This document shows, in pieces, positions 37,218 to 46,843 of a stretch of DNA of 64,000 nt; within the stretch, counting starts at the first letter, position 1, and every line of letters begins with the position of its first letter. The notes under the pieces were generated by a model, which made no database searches, was not told where the DNA came from, and worked only from the letters and a program-made list of their open reading frames with translations. The position numbers and the translations under genes were made by a program. Source of the stretch: Cytobacillus firmus (GTDB lineage Bacteria > Bacillota > Bacilli > Bacillales > Cytobacillaceae); NCBI RefSeq assembly GCF_023715565.1, contig NZ_JAMBOJ010000006.1:1-64000 (forward strand), read 5' to 3'.

Positions 37218-40200
37218 TTACTTTAAAACGACGTTATTCCGGCCAAGATGCTTCATAAGTAAATTCAGGAAATCCTCTGTCGGAGAGACCAGGTCCTCTT
37301 CACCCAGGCGAATGGTTTTTCGGGAGGTTTCATAATACAAAACCACTTGAACACTGCCTTCATTTTTCTTAAATAATTCTTTGAGCAAACGAAGATTTTC
37401 CGTCGTCTCCCGATCCTCAGTAATTCTTAAATACAATACGGGATCTTTATTTTGCATTTTTTCAATGGCTTCCTTCACATTATCGAGGTGCTGTACAATC
37501 AGCTGCTTTTTTCCGTCCCGTTCCTCAAGCTTCCCCTCCGCTAAGACGATGTTTCCCTGAGAGCAGAGCAAGGAAACTCGGTTAAACACCTTTGGAAACA
37601 CAACTGCCTCCATATCTCCCGTCTGATCGCTCAAGGAAAGAAACGCCATTGGCTCGCCTTTTTTCGTACGGATTTTTTTCACTTCAGATAAATAAGCAAC
37701 TGTTTTTGGCTTTTTATCCGTATTTTCGAGTTCAGTCAGCGTACAGGCATCCAGAAGGGAAAAATAGGATTCGTAAATTGAAACAGGATGATCTGATAAA
37801 TACAGGCCAAGCACTTCTTTTTCAAATCTCAGCTTGTCCTCTGAACGGATCGGATCTACTTCTGTATATTTAGGCTTAGGAAAAAATTCATCATCTTCAA
37901 AGAAATCAGCTTGATCATCTTCCGGCAAAACAAGCTGGGCATGTTCCGCAGCTACATCCAGGCTGGCCAGAAGCACAGCTCGATCTTCTCCAAATTCATC
38001 AAAGCTGCCTGAATGAACAAGCGATTCAAGGATTTTGCGATTTACTGCTTTTGTGGAAACCCTTATGCAAAAATCAAACAGATCTTCAAAGCGCTTGTAT
38101 TTTCTCGCCTGAAAAATATCTCTTAAAGCTGCAGCACCGATTCCTTTTATAGCAGCCAGGCTATATCTGATAGAATTTTTCTCTGCCAGAAAGGAGTAGC
38201 CGCTTTTATTAATGGAAGGCGGGCTGAGCGTTAAGCCCATCTGCCTCAGTTCTCCGATATATTGGGCAATCCTGCCTTCATTTCCGATAGCTGAAGTCAG
38301 CAGTGAAGCCATAAAGTGAAGAGGATAATGAGTTTTTAAATAAGCCAGCTGATAAGCTATGAAGCTATATGCAACAGCATGGCTCCGGTTGAATCCATAA
38401 TTTGCAAACCGGACGATTAAGTCATATATCTCGTGAGCAGTTTGCTCATCATAGCCTTTATTGACTGCACCCCCAACAAAATGGACACGCTCACGGTCAA
38501 GCACTTCTTTTTGTTTCTTGCTGACCGCTCTCCGAAGCAAATCTGCTTCACCCAATGAAAATCCGGCCAGTTTTGCAGCGATTTGCATAATTTGTTCCTG
38601 ATACACAATGACACCATACGTATTTTCAAGAATAGGCTTCAAGTCTGGATGAGGATATATAATTGGCTTTCTTCCATGCTTCCTGTCAATAAAAATAGGG
38701 ATATTTTCCATTGGGCCCGGTCGATAAAGAGCATTGACAGCCACAATATCCTCAAACCGCGTTGGCTGAAGCCTTGTCAGGACACTGCGCATCCCGTCAG
38801 ATTCAAGCTGGAAAATACCTGTTGTATCTCCTCTTCCCAACAGACTGTATACATCCTCATCATCCAGGGGAATTTGTTTGATATCAATCTGTGTGCCAGT
38901 CCTTCTCTGTATAGAGCTTAAAATATTCTCAATCAATGTAAGGTTTCTAAGACCTAGAAAATCCATTTTTAAAAGGCCGACATCCTCGAGATGCTCCATA
39001 GAATATTGGGTCAAATAAACATTTTCATGCCCTTTTTGAATAGGAATGGCCTCCACAAGCGGATGCTCACTGATGACAACCCCTGCAGCATGGGTCGATG
39101 TATGCCTAGGGAGTCCTTCCAGTTTGACAGCTGTTTCAAATAGTCTTCGATTTAAATCGGATTCCTGGGTAAATCTTCTTAAAGGCTCAGATTCTTTAAA
39201 GGCCTCTTCGAGGGTGATGCCCAATTTGGAAGGTATTCTTTTTGAAAGCATGTCAAGCTCTTTAGGATTAAGCCCAAATGCTCTGCCGACATCCCGGAGT
39301 GCCGCTTTGGCAGCAAGGGTCCCAAATGTAAGAATTTGAGCCACATGCAGTTCTCCATATTTTTGGGATACATACCGTATTACCTCATCCCTTTTGTGAT
39401 CCGGGAAATCGATATCAATATCAGGCATGGAGATTCTCTCCGGATTAAGGAACCGCTCAAATAGGAGCTGATGCTCAATGGGATCCACATCTGTTATGTA
39501 TAGAACATAAGCAACCATGGAACCGGCTGCAGATCCCCGCCCCGGTCCGGTTAGGATGCCATTTTCCCTCGAAAACTTCATAAAATCCCAAACGATTAGA
39601 AAATAATCACTGAATTTCATTTTTCTGATTATATTCAGCTCATACTTTAGTCGATTCCTATGCTCATCATTGGCATCCGGATATCTGTCAGCAAAGCCCT
39701 GCCAGCATACCTCTTCCAATTGCTCGTCGGCACTCATGCCTTCGGCGGCAGGATATTTAGGAAGGTTCTGTTTATCTAACTCAAGCATTACATTGCATTG
39801 CTCAGCAATCATGATCGTATTCTCTAAAGCATCCGGATACTCCGATAGCAATTCTGCCATTTCCCCGGATGACTTTAAGTAATACTCATTGCTCTTCAGC
39901 CGTTCTCTTTCTTCATCCTGTAGCTTTTCTCCATTTTTTATGGCCAGCAGGCATTCATGGGCAAACGCTTCCTCTTTTTTTATGTAACAGACACCATTTG
40001 AAGCCGCCAGGCCAATCCCGGTTTCTTCTGAAAGCTTAACAAGAGTGCCATGGATTTTTTTTTCTTCATGCAGACCGTGATCCTGTAAAGCTAAGAAGAA
40101 AGAATTTGGATCGAAAATACTGCTGAAAAGGTCAGTTGTTCTTTTTGCCTGGCCGTATTCATCTGCCATAAGAGATTGTTCGATCTCCCCATCCGTGCCT

Positions 40201-40577
40201 GGAGTTAAAGCAAACAATCCTCCGGCATAGTGTTTAAGCCATTTAACAGGAATGCCTTCAGGCGATTTTGTCTGTACCGTACTTGTGATTTTTAATAGAT
40301 TCTGAAACCCTTGCCGGTTTTTAGCCAATAAGACCAAAGGATAAGCTTCGCCTTCCGATCTCTCGCTTAATACATCCACAGTGAGTCCCATAATTGGTTT
40401 TATAGACTTCTTAAGACATTCTTTGTAAAAGGCTACCGCCCCGTACATGACATTCCGGTCTGTTAGAGCCAGGGCAGGAAACCTGTTTTCCCTGGCGCTT
40501 GACACAAGCTGCTCTATTCTTGCCGTGCTCGACAGTAGGCTATATGCGCTATAAACATGAAGGTGAATAAATGACAC
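37218..40577 (-). CDS. dnaE: DNA polymerase III subunit alpha, DnaE type
   Basis: This is the 1119-residue DnaE of low-GC Gram-positives, the second replicative polymerase that extends RNA primers before PolC takes over. It has an N-terminal PHP domain (about 1-200), a polymerase core with GPGRGSAAGS and the catalytic MPDIDIDFPD, a helix-hairpin-helix region, and an OB-fold (about 930-1010). The start is GTG at 40577 (MSFIHLHVYS), supported by homologue length and AAGGGTGTGA upstream. The frame extends 43 codons further but would overlap the ytrH promoter. Confidence 0.98.
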   Translation of the reverse strand: MSFIHLHVYSAYSLLSSTARIEQLVSSARENRFPALALTDRNVMYGAVAFYKECLKKSIKPIMGLTVDVLSERSEGEAYPLVLLAKNRQGFQNLLKITSTVQTKSPEGIPVKWLKHYAGGLFALTPGTDGEIEQSLMADEYGQAKRTTDLFSSIFDPNSFFLALQDHGLHEEKKIHGTLVKLSEETGIGLAASNGVCYIKKEEAFAHECLLAIKNGEKLQDEERERLKSNEYYLKSSGEMAELLSEYPDALENTIMIAEQCNVMLELDKQNLPKYPAAEGMSADEQLEEVCWQGFADRYPDANDEHRNRLKYELNIIRKMKFSDYFLIVWDFMKFSRENGILTGPGRGSAAGSMVAYVLYITDVDPIEHQLLFERFLNPERISMPDIDIDFPDHKRDEVIRYVSQKYGELHVAQILTFGTLAAKAALRDVGRAFGLNPKELDMLSKRIPSKLGITLEEAFKESEPLRRFTQESDLNRRLFETAVKLEGLPRHTSTHAAGVVISEHPLVEAIPIQKGHENVYLTQYSMEHLEDVGLLKMDFLGLRNLTLIENILSSIQRRTGTQIDIKQIPLDDEDVYSLLGRGDTTGIFQLESDGMRSVLTRLQPTRFEDIVAVNALYRPGPMENIPIFIDRKHGRKPIIYPHPDLKPILENTYGVIVYQEQIMQIAAKLAGFSLGEADLLRRAVSKKQKEVLDRERVHFVGGAVNKGYDEQTAHEIYDLIVRFANYGFNRSHAVAYSFIAYQLAYLKTHYPLHFMASLLTSAIGNEGRIAQYIGELRQMGLTLSPPSINKSGYSFLAEKNSIRYSLAAIKGIGAAALRDIFQARKYKRFEDLFDFCIRVSTKAVNRKILESLVHSGSFDEFGEDRAVLLASLDVAAEHAQLVLPEDDQADFFEDDEFFPKPKYTEVDPIRSEDKLRFEKEVLGLYLSDHPVSIYESYFSLLDACTLTELENTDKKPKTVAYLSEVKKIRTKKGEPMAFLSLSDQTGDMEAVVFPKVFNRVSLLCSQGNIVLAEGKLEERDGKKQLIVQHLDNVKEAIEKMQNKDPVLYLRITEDRETTENLRLLKELFKKNEGSVQVVLYYETSRKTIRLGEEDLVSPTEDFLNLLMKHLGRNNVVLK

Positions 40578-40667
40578 GTTTCTCACACCCTTAATTTCTG
40601 CTATTTTCATTATAGAACGCCCGTTTCCAAAAAGAAAATATGTTCTCTTTTTAACAGCACCTAAAAA

Positions 40668-40696
40668 ACATATTTTATTAAGTTTGTCCATATGAT
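40668..40696 (+). promoter_or_regulatory. Candidate sigmaE promoter of ytrH-ytrI
   Basis: ACATATT (40668-40674), 14 nt, CATATGAT (40689-40696) resembles the mother-cell sigmaE pattern (KMATATT, 14-15 nt, CATACAHT). It lies 50 nt before ytrH in the divergent gap with dnaE. YtrH and YtrI are sigmaE-dependent in B. subtilis. Confidence 0.5.
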
Positions 40697-40748
40697 GAAG
40701 TATCAAGATAATTCTGGCAGGACCATTCCTGCAGCGAGGATGGATGAT

Positions 40749-41087
40749 ATGAATACTCAGCCCTTTTTCTCCACTTTAATTGAGAGCTATTTCATTGCGT
40801 TCGGTGTTTTGATTGGAGGTTCAATCATCGGCGGCATGGCTGCCTTTCTGACAGGAAAGCCTCCTTTAAATCAAATTTTCCAGATTTCTAATATGATTCG
40901 CATATGGGCCATCATTGCAGCTATAGGAGGCACCTTCGATACCGTTTACAGCTTTGAAAGAGGCGTTATGGATGGACAGACTAAAGACATCTTTAAACAA
41001 CTGATGCTAATTCTATCTGCTCTCGGAGGGGCCCAGACCGGCGCCATGCTTATTAACTGGCTGACTCAGGAGAACATTTCAGTATGA
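40749..41087 (+). CDS. ytrH: Sporulation protein YtrH
   Basis: This 112-residue membrane protein has about three helices (LIESYFIAFGVLIGGSIIGGMAAF first). YtrH supports efficient sporulation; its biochemical role is unknown. The frame opens 19 codons earlier, but the ATG at 40749 is preceded by GAGG at suitable spacing and gives the family length. Its stop overlaps ytrI by 4 nt. Confidence 0.88.
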   Translation: MNTQPFFSTLIESYFIAFGVLIGGSIIGGMAAFLTGKPPLNQIFQISNMIRIWAIIAAIGGTFDTVYSFERGVMDGQTKDIFKQLMLILSALGGAQTGAMLINWLTQENISV

Positions 41088-41584
41088 GGATACCGCCTTA
41101 CTACCGATTGCCATCCTGGCAGCGTTTTTTTGCAGGAATGGCCCTGGGAGGCATCATCAGCTGGTTTATTTTTTTATTTATCTTTGGGCAATGGCAGGAG
41201 AGATATAGCAAAGAAATCAAGCTTCAGCAGGATGCAATTTATGAATTGGAGAAAGATAAAGAAATCTGGCAGGAGGAATTCAAAAAGCTGAATAAAGAAA
41301 ACCAAAAAAAACTGACTGTCCAGGATATTTCCATTAAAATTGTCAACGGCGAAAAGTATAAACTGGATTCCTTCAGCGTTTTCCAGCTGGAAGATAAAAT
41401 AAAAGAGGATATTAGCATGATGATTGCTAAAGACATGGATACTGTATATAAAAGCAGTGAACTGATCAAGAAAATCATAGAGAATAAGTCACACCGCGTA
41501 AACGAAAAAAGATACCGGGTGGAAGTTAAAGAATTGGTCATCTATACCACTGTCTCAATTGAATTGAATATAATGCTGGATTAA
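41084..41584 (+). CDS. ytrI: Sporulation membrane protein YtrI
   Basis: This 166-residue protein has a basic N-terminus (RIPPYYRLPSWQRF), a single membrane helix (about 16-38), and a long charged coiled-coil region followed by a small globular end. It is a sporulation factor expressed with ytrH in the mother cell; the ATGA overlap couples the two. Function beyond that is not established. Confidence 0.88.
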   Translation: MRIPPYYRLPSWQRFFAGMALGGIISWFIFLFIFGQWQERYSKEIKLQQDAIYELEKDKEIWQEEFKKLNKENQKKLTVQDISIKIVNGEKYKLDSFSVFQLEDKIKEDISMMIAKDMDTVYKSSELIKKIIENKSHRVNEKRYRVEVKELVIYTTVSIELNIMLD

Positions 41585-41608
41585 TGCCCGGCTATTTTGC
41601 CGGGCATC
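41584..41608. terminator. Bidirectional terminator ytrI/nrnA
   Basis: Stem ATGCCCGGC / GCCGGGCAT between two convergent genes. Confidence 0.75.
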
Positions 41609-41613
41609 TTATG

Positions 41614-42552
41614 TCAGCTGTCTAAGCAGACAGCCTCAAGGTCTTTTACAACGGATTCCATCTCATCCCATGAATATATTGAAGCACCGGCAGCAAGAGG
41701 ATGTCCTCCGCCTTTATACTTCCTTGCAATTTCATTAATGATTGGACCCTTTGAACGGAACCGCACTCGGATTTGATCGCTTTCCTCGATAAAGAAAACC
41801 CATGCTTTTATACCTTTAACATCACCAAGAGTACTTACAAGCAGGGATGCTTTGGAAGGGACAGCGTTAAATTCTTCGAGCAATTCCTTTTTCAGGACCA
41901 TAACAGCAGCCCCGCTGGAACTCATCTCAAAATTCTGCAGCACATAGCCCTTCAATTTAACAATATTTGCGTCCAGCTCATACATCTTATCAAACAGGTC
42001 CGGACGTGAAAAATTATAGTGAATCAATTCACCTGCATACGCAAACGTCTTTTCTGTCGTACTTGGATAAAGGAATCGGCCGGTATCCCCAACTATTCCA
42101 GCAAATAACAGCCTGGCCGCCTCATCAGACATTTTCAGGCCCTGTTCTTTGCCGAAAAGATAAAACTCATAAATCATTTCACTTGTAGAGCTTGCATCTG
42201 TATCCACCCACATTAAATCTCCATACGGATCCATATTGGGATGATGATCAATTTTGATCAGCTTACTGCCCATTCCATACCTTTCACCACAAATCCGTTC
42301 TGCATTTGCTGTATCACAGACAATGACCAGCGCATTTTTATATGTATCATCAGATATATCATCAAGCCTTCTCATAAAATGAAGTGTTTCTTCTTCCTGC
42401 CCGACAGTAAAGATCGATTTTTTCGGAAATGAAGCCTTAAGGATTTCAGCAAGCCCTCCCTGTGAACCGTATGCATCCGGGTCCGGACGGACATGCCTAT
42501 GAATAATGATTGTTTCATATTTTATTATTTCATCAAATATCTTCTGTTTCAT
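41614..42552 (-). CDS. nrnA: Bifunctional oligoribonuclease and pAp phosphatase NrnA
   Basis: NrnA degrades RNA fragments of 2-5 nt and dephosphorylates 3'-phosphoadenosine-5'-phosphate. It is a 312-residue DHH-DHHA1 protein. The metal-binding motifs are HVRPDPDAYGSQ, VCDTAN and KIDHHPN; the C-terminal DHHA1 domain has the substrate-binding YKGGGHPLAAGA motif. Transcribed towards ytrI, divergent from ytpI. Confidence 0.96.
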   Translation of the reverse strand: MKQKIFDEIIKYETIIIHRHVRPDPDAYGSQGGLAEILKASFPKKSIFTVGQEEETLHFMRRLDDISDDTYKNALVIVCDTANAERICGERYGMGSKLIKIDHHPNMDPYGDLMWVDTDASSTSEMIYEFYLFGKEQGLKMSDEAARLLFAGIVGDTGRFLYPSTTEKTFAYAGELIHYNFSRPDLFDKMYELDANIVKLKGYVLQNFEMSSSGAAVMVLKKELLEEFNAVPSKASLLVSTLGDVKGIKAWVFFIEESDQIRVRFRSKGPIINEIARKYKGGGHPLAAGASIYSWDEMESVVKDLEAVCLDS

Positions 42553-42690
42553 GGCGCGCTCCTTTTATTCTGATTACTATATTTTTACCATACCACCATG
42601 AAAAGAAAAAGAAAACATTCCGAGCTTATGGCATTTTTTTATTAATGAAGGTAGAATAATAAGAGATTGTCGAAACTTGGAGGTTATGAA

Positions 42691-42996
42691 ATGCCTATTT
42701 TGGTTATCCTGATTATACTTTCTTTTTCTTTCTATATTTTCTACAAAGTAAAATTTTTCAGAAGCAGACAGCCGGCTGAAAAACAATGGATATCAGCGAA
42801 GTCCAGAATTGCCCTCGGGACATTTGTTGCCATATTTGGCCTTAACCAGCTGTTTTTATACGACACGACCACTGCTCTCATTGTGGCGATTGTGTTTATA
42901 CTAATTGGCGGATTAAGCATATGGGGCGGCATTAAAGCATACAAGTTTTACACGCCTCATGCTGTGAAAGAAGCTGAAGCAGCAAGGAAGAATTAA
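42691..42996 (+). CDS. ytpI: YtpI-like membrane protein
   Basis: This is a 101-residue protein with three hydrophobic helices (PILVILIILSFSFYIFY; LGTFVAIFGLNQLFLY; ALIVAIVFILIGGLSIWGG) and a basic linker. Its function is unknown; it is conserved beside nrnA in bacilli. The ATG at 42691 lies 7 nt after TTGGAGG; the frame's earlier TTG is not supported. Confidence 0.87.
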   Translation: MPILVILIILSFSFYIFYKVKFFRSRQPAEKQWISAKSRIALGTFVAIFGLNQLFLYDTTTALIVAIVFILIGGLSIWGGIKAYKFYTPHAVKEAEAARKN

Positions 42997-43024
42997 AGAT
43001 TCCCTGACTTCCGGAAGAAGCCAT

Positions 43025-43059
43025 GCAAAAAAGCCGTTCAATTTGAGCGGCTTTTTTGC
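43025..43059. terminator. Bidirectional terminator ytpI/ytoI
   Basis: AAAAAAGCCG / CGGCTTTTTT symmetrical hairpin between convergent genes. Confidence 0.85.
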
Positions 43060-43068
43060 ATTTCAATA

Positions 43069-44388
43069 CTAATGCCTGTCAATCAGCTGGCACATCATCA
43101 TCGCCTTGCCAACAAGGACGCCTTCGTTAAAAACTTCCACATCCACTTTACCGAACTTTCGCCCTACTTCCAGGACTTTAGGATTGATTTCAAGCATGCT
43201 TTCAATCTGCACAGGTTTTATAAAGTAGACAGTCATATTCTCAACTACGAGATCTCCCTTTTTATAGCTTCTTAACACTCTGTTTGCAGCTTCCGAAACA
43301 ATGGTTGTGAAGACTCCATAGGAAATTGTTCCAAGGTGGTTGGTCATCTGCGGAGTAACCTCGCAGCGGTATACGTCATCACCTTTAGTCTTCCCCCGTG
43401 TCATAACCAGCTGGCTGGTGACAATATCATCAATTGTTTCACCCACCTGAGGCTGCCTCTGTATCATCTGTAAAGCCTTCAAAACATCCTGGCGGCTTAC
43501 AATGCCTTCGAGTTTATTCCCTTCATCCACCACTGGAAGCAATTCAATTCCTTCCCACACCATCATATGCGAAGAAGAAGCAACGCTCGTCTTTCCGCCA
43601 ACTGTCATTGGGTTTTTAGTCATGATTTTTTCGATAAGGGTTTCCTTGTCATGTCCCATGATATCCTTGGAAGTAACTACTCCCTGCACCTTGAGAGTAT
43701 TGTCGACAACCGGGAATCGGCTGTGGCCGGTCTCTCGGTTATATGTCATCCAATCTGCAATTGTATCGGTTGTCTTCAGGAAAACCGCCTCTTGCAGAGG
43801 AGTGAGGATATCTTCAACAAGTACAATCTCTTTTTTAATCAGCTGGTCATAAATTGCCCGATTGATCATAGTCGCAACTGTGAAGGTATCATAACTGCTT
43901 GAGATCACAGGCATCTGCAAATCGTCAGCCAGTTTTTTGACATGGTCTTCTGTATCAAATCCCCCGGTAATTAATACAGCAGCGCCAGCCTTCAAAGCTA
44001 ATTCGTGTGCCTGTGTCCGGTTTCCGACGATAAGCAGGTTTCCGGCATCTGTGTATCTCATCATCGCTTCAAGCTTCATCGCGCCAATAACAAATTTATT
44101 TAAAGTTTTATGAAGACCTGCTCTTCCACCGAGCACCTGACCGTCAACAATATTAACAACTTCTGCAAAAGTAAGCTTCTCAATATTCTCTTTCTTTTTT
44201 CGCTCGATCCTTATGGTCCCAACACGTTCTATAGTACTGACATATCCCTTATTTTCAGCATCCTTAATCGCTCTGTATGCCGTCCCTTCACTCACAGCGA
44301 GCGCCTTGGCGATCTGTCTGACCGATATCTTTTCCCCAATTGGCAGTTCATCAATATATTGTAATATTTGCTCATGCTTAGTAGCCAA
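43069..44388 (-). CDS. ytoI: HTH-DRTGG-CBS-hotdog regulator-like protein YtoI
   Basis: This is a 439-residue multidomain protein. An N-terminal helix-turn-helix (ISVRQIAKALAVSEGTAYRAIKDAENKGYV) is followed by a DRTGG domain (about 70-180), two CBS repeats (about 195-310, binding adenine nucleotides in relatives), and a C-terminal hotdog thioesterase-like domain. It looks like a nucleotide-sensing transcription factor but has no proven role. The TTG start at 44388 gives MATKHEQIL as in B. subtilis and follows GAGGGTG. Confidence 0.9.
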   Translation of the reverse strand: MATKHEQILQYIDELPIGEKISVRQIAKALAVSEGTAYRAIKDAENKGYVSTIERVGTIRIERKKKENIEKLTFAEVVNIVDGQVLGGRAGLHKTLNKFVIGAMKLEAMMRYTDAGNLLIVGNRTQAHELALKAGAAVLITGGFDTEDHVKKLADDLQMPVISSSYDTFTVATMINRAIYDQLIKKEIVLVEDILTPLQEAVFLKTTDTIADWMTYNRETGHSRFPVVDNTLKVQGVVTSKDIMGHDKETLIEKIMTKNPMTVGGKTSVASSSHMMVWEGIELLPVVDEGNKLEGIVSRQDVLKALQMIQRQPQVGETIDDIVTSQLVMTRGKTKGDDVYRCEVTPQMTNHLGTISYGVFTTIVSEAANRVLRSYKKGDLVVENMTVYFIKPVQIESMLEINPKVLEVGRKFGKVDVEVFNEGVLVGKAMMMCQLIDRH

Positions 44389-44470
44389 GACTTTCACCCT
44401 CTACAAATTATTCCTTATTTTCATTATAAGGGTAAAGAGGCCTTGATACAATTGACTCCGGCAATCTTCA

Positions 44471-44719
44471 TTACCTGCCTAAGGAGTGCGCCCGCTTCCT
44501 GTCTGCCAATTTGCGCACCTGCTTCCCCGAAACAGCCGCTTTTTTCGGTGCATAGAGCAATGCAGTAAGGTTTCCGGCAATGACAAATAGCGCAAGGGAC
44601 AGCCAACTGATGGCGAAGATCCCTTCCGTCCCTCCATTATATATGCCCATTCTTGGAGCTGCATAATAAAGCATCAAGCCGCAAAGCAGCAAGCATAGCA
44701 AATATCTATTTTTGTTCAA
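44471..44719 (-). CDS. Small two-helix membrane protein, unknown
   Basis: This 82-residue protein has two hydrophobic helices (RYLLCLLLCGLMLYYAA; FAISWLSLALFVIAGNLTALLYA) and a basic tail (KQVRKLADRKRAHSLGR). I do not recognise the family. The open frame extends far upstream through the ytkL terminator and into ytkL, so the true start is taken as TTG at 44717-44719, which has a near-perfect AAAGGAGG 8 nt upstream. It lies between ytkL and ytoI on the same strand. Confidence 0.65.
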   Translation of the reverse strand: MNKNRYLLCLLLCGLMLYYAAPRMGIYNGGTEGIFAISWLSLALFVIAGNLTALLYAPKKAAVSGKQVRKLADRKRAHSLGR

Positions 44720-44783
44720 TTCCGCTTCCTCCTTTATCCTGTCTTCCCTAATATGTATGCGGACAGGCCGGGATTTAGTTATA

Positions 44784-44819
44784 AAAAAACAAACGCAGCC
44801 TCCATCAGAAGCTGCGTTG
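44784..44819 (-). terminator. Terminator of ytkL
   Basis: Stem AACGCAGC / GCTGCGTT then TTTTTTT in minus sense, right behind the ytkL stop. Confidence 0.8.
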
Positions 44820-44822
44820 TCA

Positions 44823-45503
44823 TTACATTTCAATTGATTCCCCTGTTTCGAGAACCTGCCCGACTCCACTATCGAGCATGCTGATGAATTTATGTGGATC
44901 CTGCCTGATTGGCGGAAATGTGTTGAAGTGAATGGGAACAACCTTTTTGGCACCCAAAAGTTCTGCTGCGTATGCTGCATCATCCGGTCCCATTGTATAA
45001 TTGTCTCCAATCGGCAGAAATGCCAAATCGATCGGATGACGGTCGCCAATTAGCTTCATATCAGAGAAAAGTCCAGTATCCCCTGCATGATAAATGGTTT
45101 TTCCTTCTAATGTGATAAGCACACCGGCAGGCATTCCCAAGTAGATGATTTCCTGGTTATCCGTCTCGAGGCCTGTTCCATGAAATGCAGGTGTCAGCTT
45201 CACTCTTCCAAAATCAAAATTATATCCTCCGCCGATCGACATTCCATGCGCTCTTACTCCCTGCCACTCAAGATATGTGGCTAGCTCAAAGTTGGCAATG
45301 ACAAGAGAATCATTACGCTTTGCCAACTCAATTGTGTCTCCGAGATGGTCCCCATGTCCATGTGTGACAATGATGACGTCCGGCTTCTGATCCTCAGCTT
45401 TTAAGTCTGTCAAACTATTTCCGGTAATAAAGGGGTCTATTAAAATGGTTTTCCCCTGTGATTCGATTTTTACTACTGAATGGCCATGAAATGATACTTT
45501 CAA
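44823..45503 (-). CDS. ytkL: Metal-dependent hydrolase, UPF0173 (metallo-beta-lactamase fold)
   Basis: This 226-residue protein has the zinc-binding [10 protein letters not shown] motif of the metallo-beta-lactamase superfamily, plus [17 protein letters not shown] and PIHFNTFPP metal ligands. It is the UPF0173 group, close to YtkL; the substrate is unknown. Monocistronic, divergent from the peptidase at 45666. Confidence 0.92.
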   Translation of the reverse strand: MKVSFHGHSVVKIESQGKTILIDPFITGNSLTDLKAEDQKPDVIIVTHGHGDHLGDTIELAKRNDSLVIANFELATYLEWQGVRAHGMSIGGGYNFDFGRVKLTPAFHGTGLETDNQEIIYLGMPAGVLITLEGKTIYHAGDTGLFSDMKLIGDRHPIDLAFLPIGDNYTMGPDDAAYAAELLGAKKVVPIHFNTFPPIRQDPHKFISMLDSGVGQVLETGESIEM

Positions 45504-45665
45504 TTGGATGCTCCTCTCCTATTTTAAGTTATGTAAGTTACTTCAACGAAAAACAGGTTATTCCTGCTTTCTTTTAATATATACCCGAATTGGCAATCTT
45601 TAAAAAGTTTACAATATCTTATTTAGTTGCTACTCTCAAAGTATTAATACATAAGGAGGTTCACT

Positions 45666-46763
45666 ATGAATAACAGATTGCAGAAACTGTCACAGTGGAT
45701 GAAGGAAAATGATATTCAGGTCACTTTTGTCACATCACCGGATAATGTATTTTATTTAAGTGGCTTTTTAAGCGACCCTCATGAGCGCTTGCTTGGACTG
45801 GCTGTTTTCCAGGAAGAGGAGCCGTTCCTCGTATGCCCGGCTATGGAAAAAGAAGATGCTAAGAATGCCGGCTGGAGCCATGAAATTATTGGGTACAGCG
45901 ATATTCAAAACCCTTGGGAATTTATTCAAACATCCATACATAAAAGAATTGGAAAAATAAATAAAACAGCAATTGAAAAAGAGCATATGAATGTGGAGCG
46001 CTATGAATCAATCTCCGGACTGTTCAGCGGTGCTTCATTCGTTTCGGCTGAAGCAAAGCTTCGTCAGCTTCGTATGGTTAAGGATGAAAAAGAATTGGAA
46101 ATCATCCGCGAAGCATGTGCACTGGCTGATTTTGCGATTGAAACAGGCTGTTCAGAGATTCAGGAAGGAAAAACGGAACTGGATGTTCTGGCTGCAGTAG
46201 AATATGCGTTAAAGAAAAAAGGCATTAATGAAATGTCTTTTTCTACCATGGTTCTGACTGGGGCTAACGGAGCTTCACCTCATGGCACACCAGGAATGAC
46301 GAAGATTCAAAAAGGGGATTTAGTCCTGTTTGACCTCGGAGTTGTCTGGAATGGCTATTGCTCAGATATTACAAGAACTGTAGCTTACGGTGATATCAAT
46401 GATAAACAGAAAGAAATTTATGATACCGTCTTAAAAGCTCAGCTTGCAGCGGTGGAAGCGAGCAGGCCGGGGGTCACTTGCGCAGATATTGACCTGACAG
46501 CAAGAAATCTGATAGCAGAAGCCGGATACGGCGACTATTTCCCTCATCGATTAGGCCATGGGCTGGGTGTGAGCGTGCATGAGTACCCTTCATTAACAGA
46601 AACAAACCCACTTTTGCTTGAAGAAGGTATGGTCTTCACCATCGAACCAGGAATCTACGTCCCGGGTGTTGCCGGAGTGAGGATTGAGGATGACCTTGCT
46701 GTAACAGCAGATGGAGTAGAAATTTTGACAAAGTTTCCGAAAGAACTTCAGGTTATTAAATAA
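45666..46763 (+). CDS. Xaa-Pro dipeptidase/aminopeptidase P family, YkvY-like
   Basis: This 365-residue cytoplasmic metallopeptidase removes N-terminal residues next to proline. It has a creatinase N-domain (about 1-130) and the pita-bread catalytic domain with metal ligands in FDLGVVWNGYCSDITRT (two Asp), HRLGHGLG (His), FTIEPGIY (Glu) and RIEDD (Glu). The sequence is closest to YkvY of B. subtilis. AAGGAGG precedes the ATG. Confidence 0.92.
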   Translation: MNNRLQKLSQWMKENDIQVTFVTSPDNVFYLSGFLSDPHERLLGLAVFQEEEPFLVCPAMEKEDAKNAGWSHEIIGYSDIQNPWEFIQTSIHKRIGKINKTAIEKEHMNVERYESISGLFSGASFVSAEAKLRQLRMVKDEKELEIIREACALADFAIETGCSEIQEGKTELDVLAAVEYALKKKGINEMSFSTMVLTGANGASPHGTPGMTKIQKGDLVLFDLGVVWNGYCSDITRTVAYGDINDKQKEIYDTVLKAQLAAVEASRPGVTCADIDLTARNLIAEAGYGDYFPHRLGHGLGVSVHEYPSLTETNPLLLEEGMVFTIEPGIYVPGVAGVRIEDDLAVTADGVEILTKFPKELQVIK

Positions 46764-46778
46764 CAACTTCAATAGAAG

Positions 46779-46810
46779 AATCCGGAGCGAGCCTGCCCCG
46801 GATTTTTTTA
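46779..46810 (+). terminator. Terminator of the Xaa-Pro peptidase gene
   Basis: Stem AATCCGG / CCGGATT followed by T7, 15 nt after the stop. Confidence 0.8.
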
Positions 46811-46843
46811 TTAATTCACACTTAGATAGAATCCACGATTATC

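Noticed and set aside
44720-45049. N-terminal extension of the small membrane protein (192-residue version)
   Set aside because: It overlaps ytkL and its terminator; translation starts better at the TTG behind AAAGGAGG.
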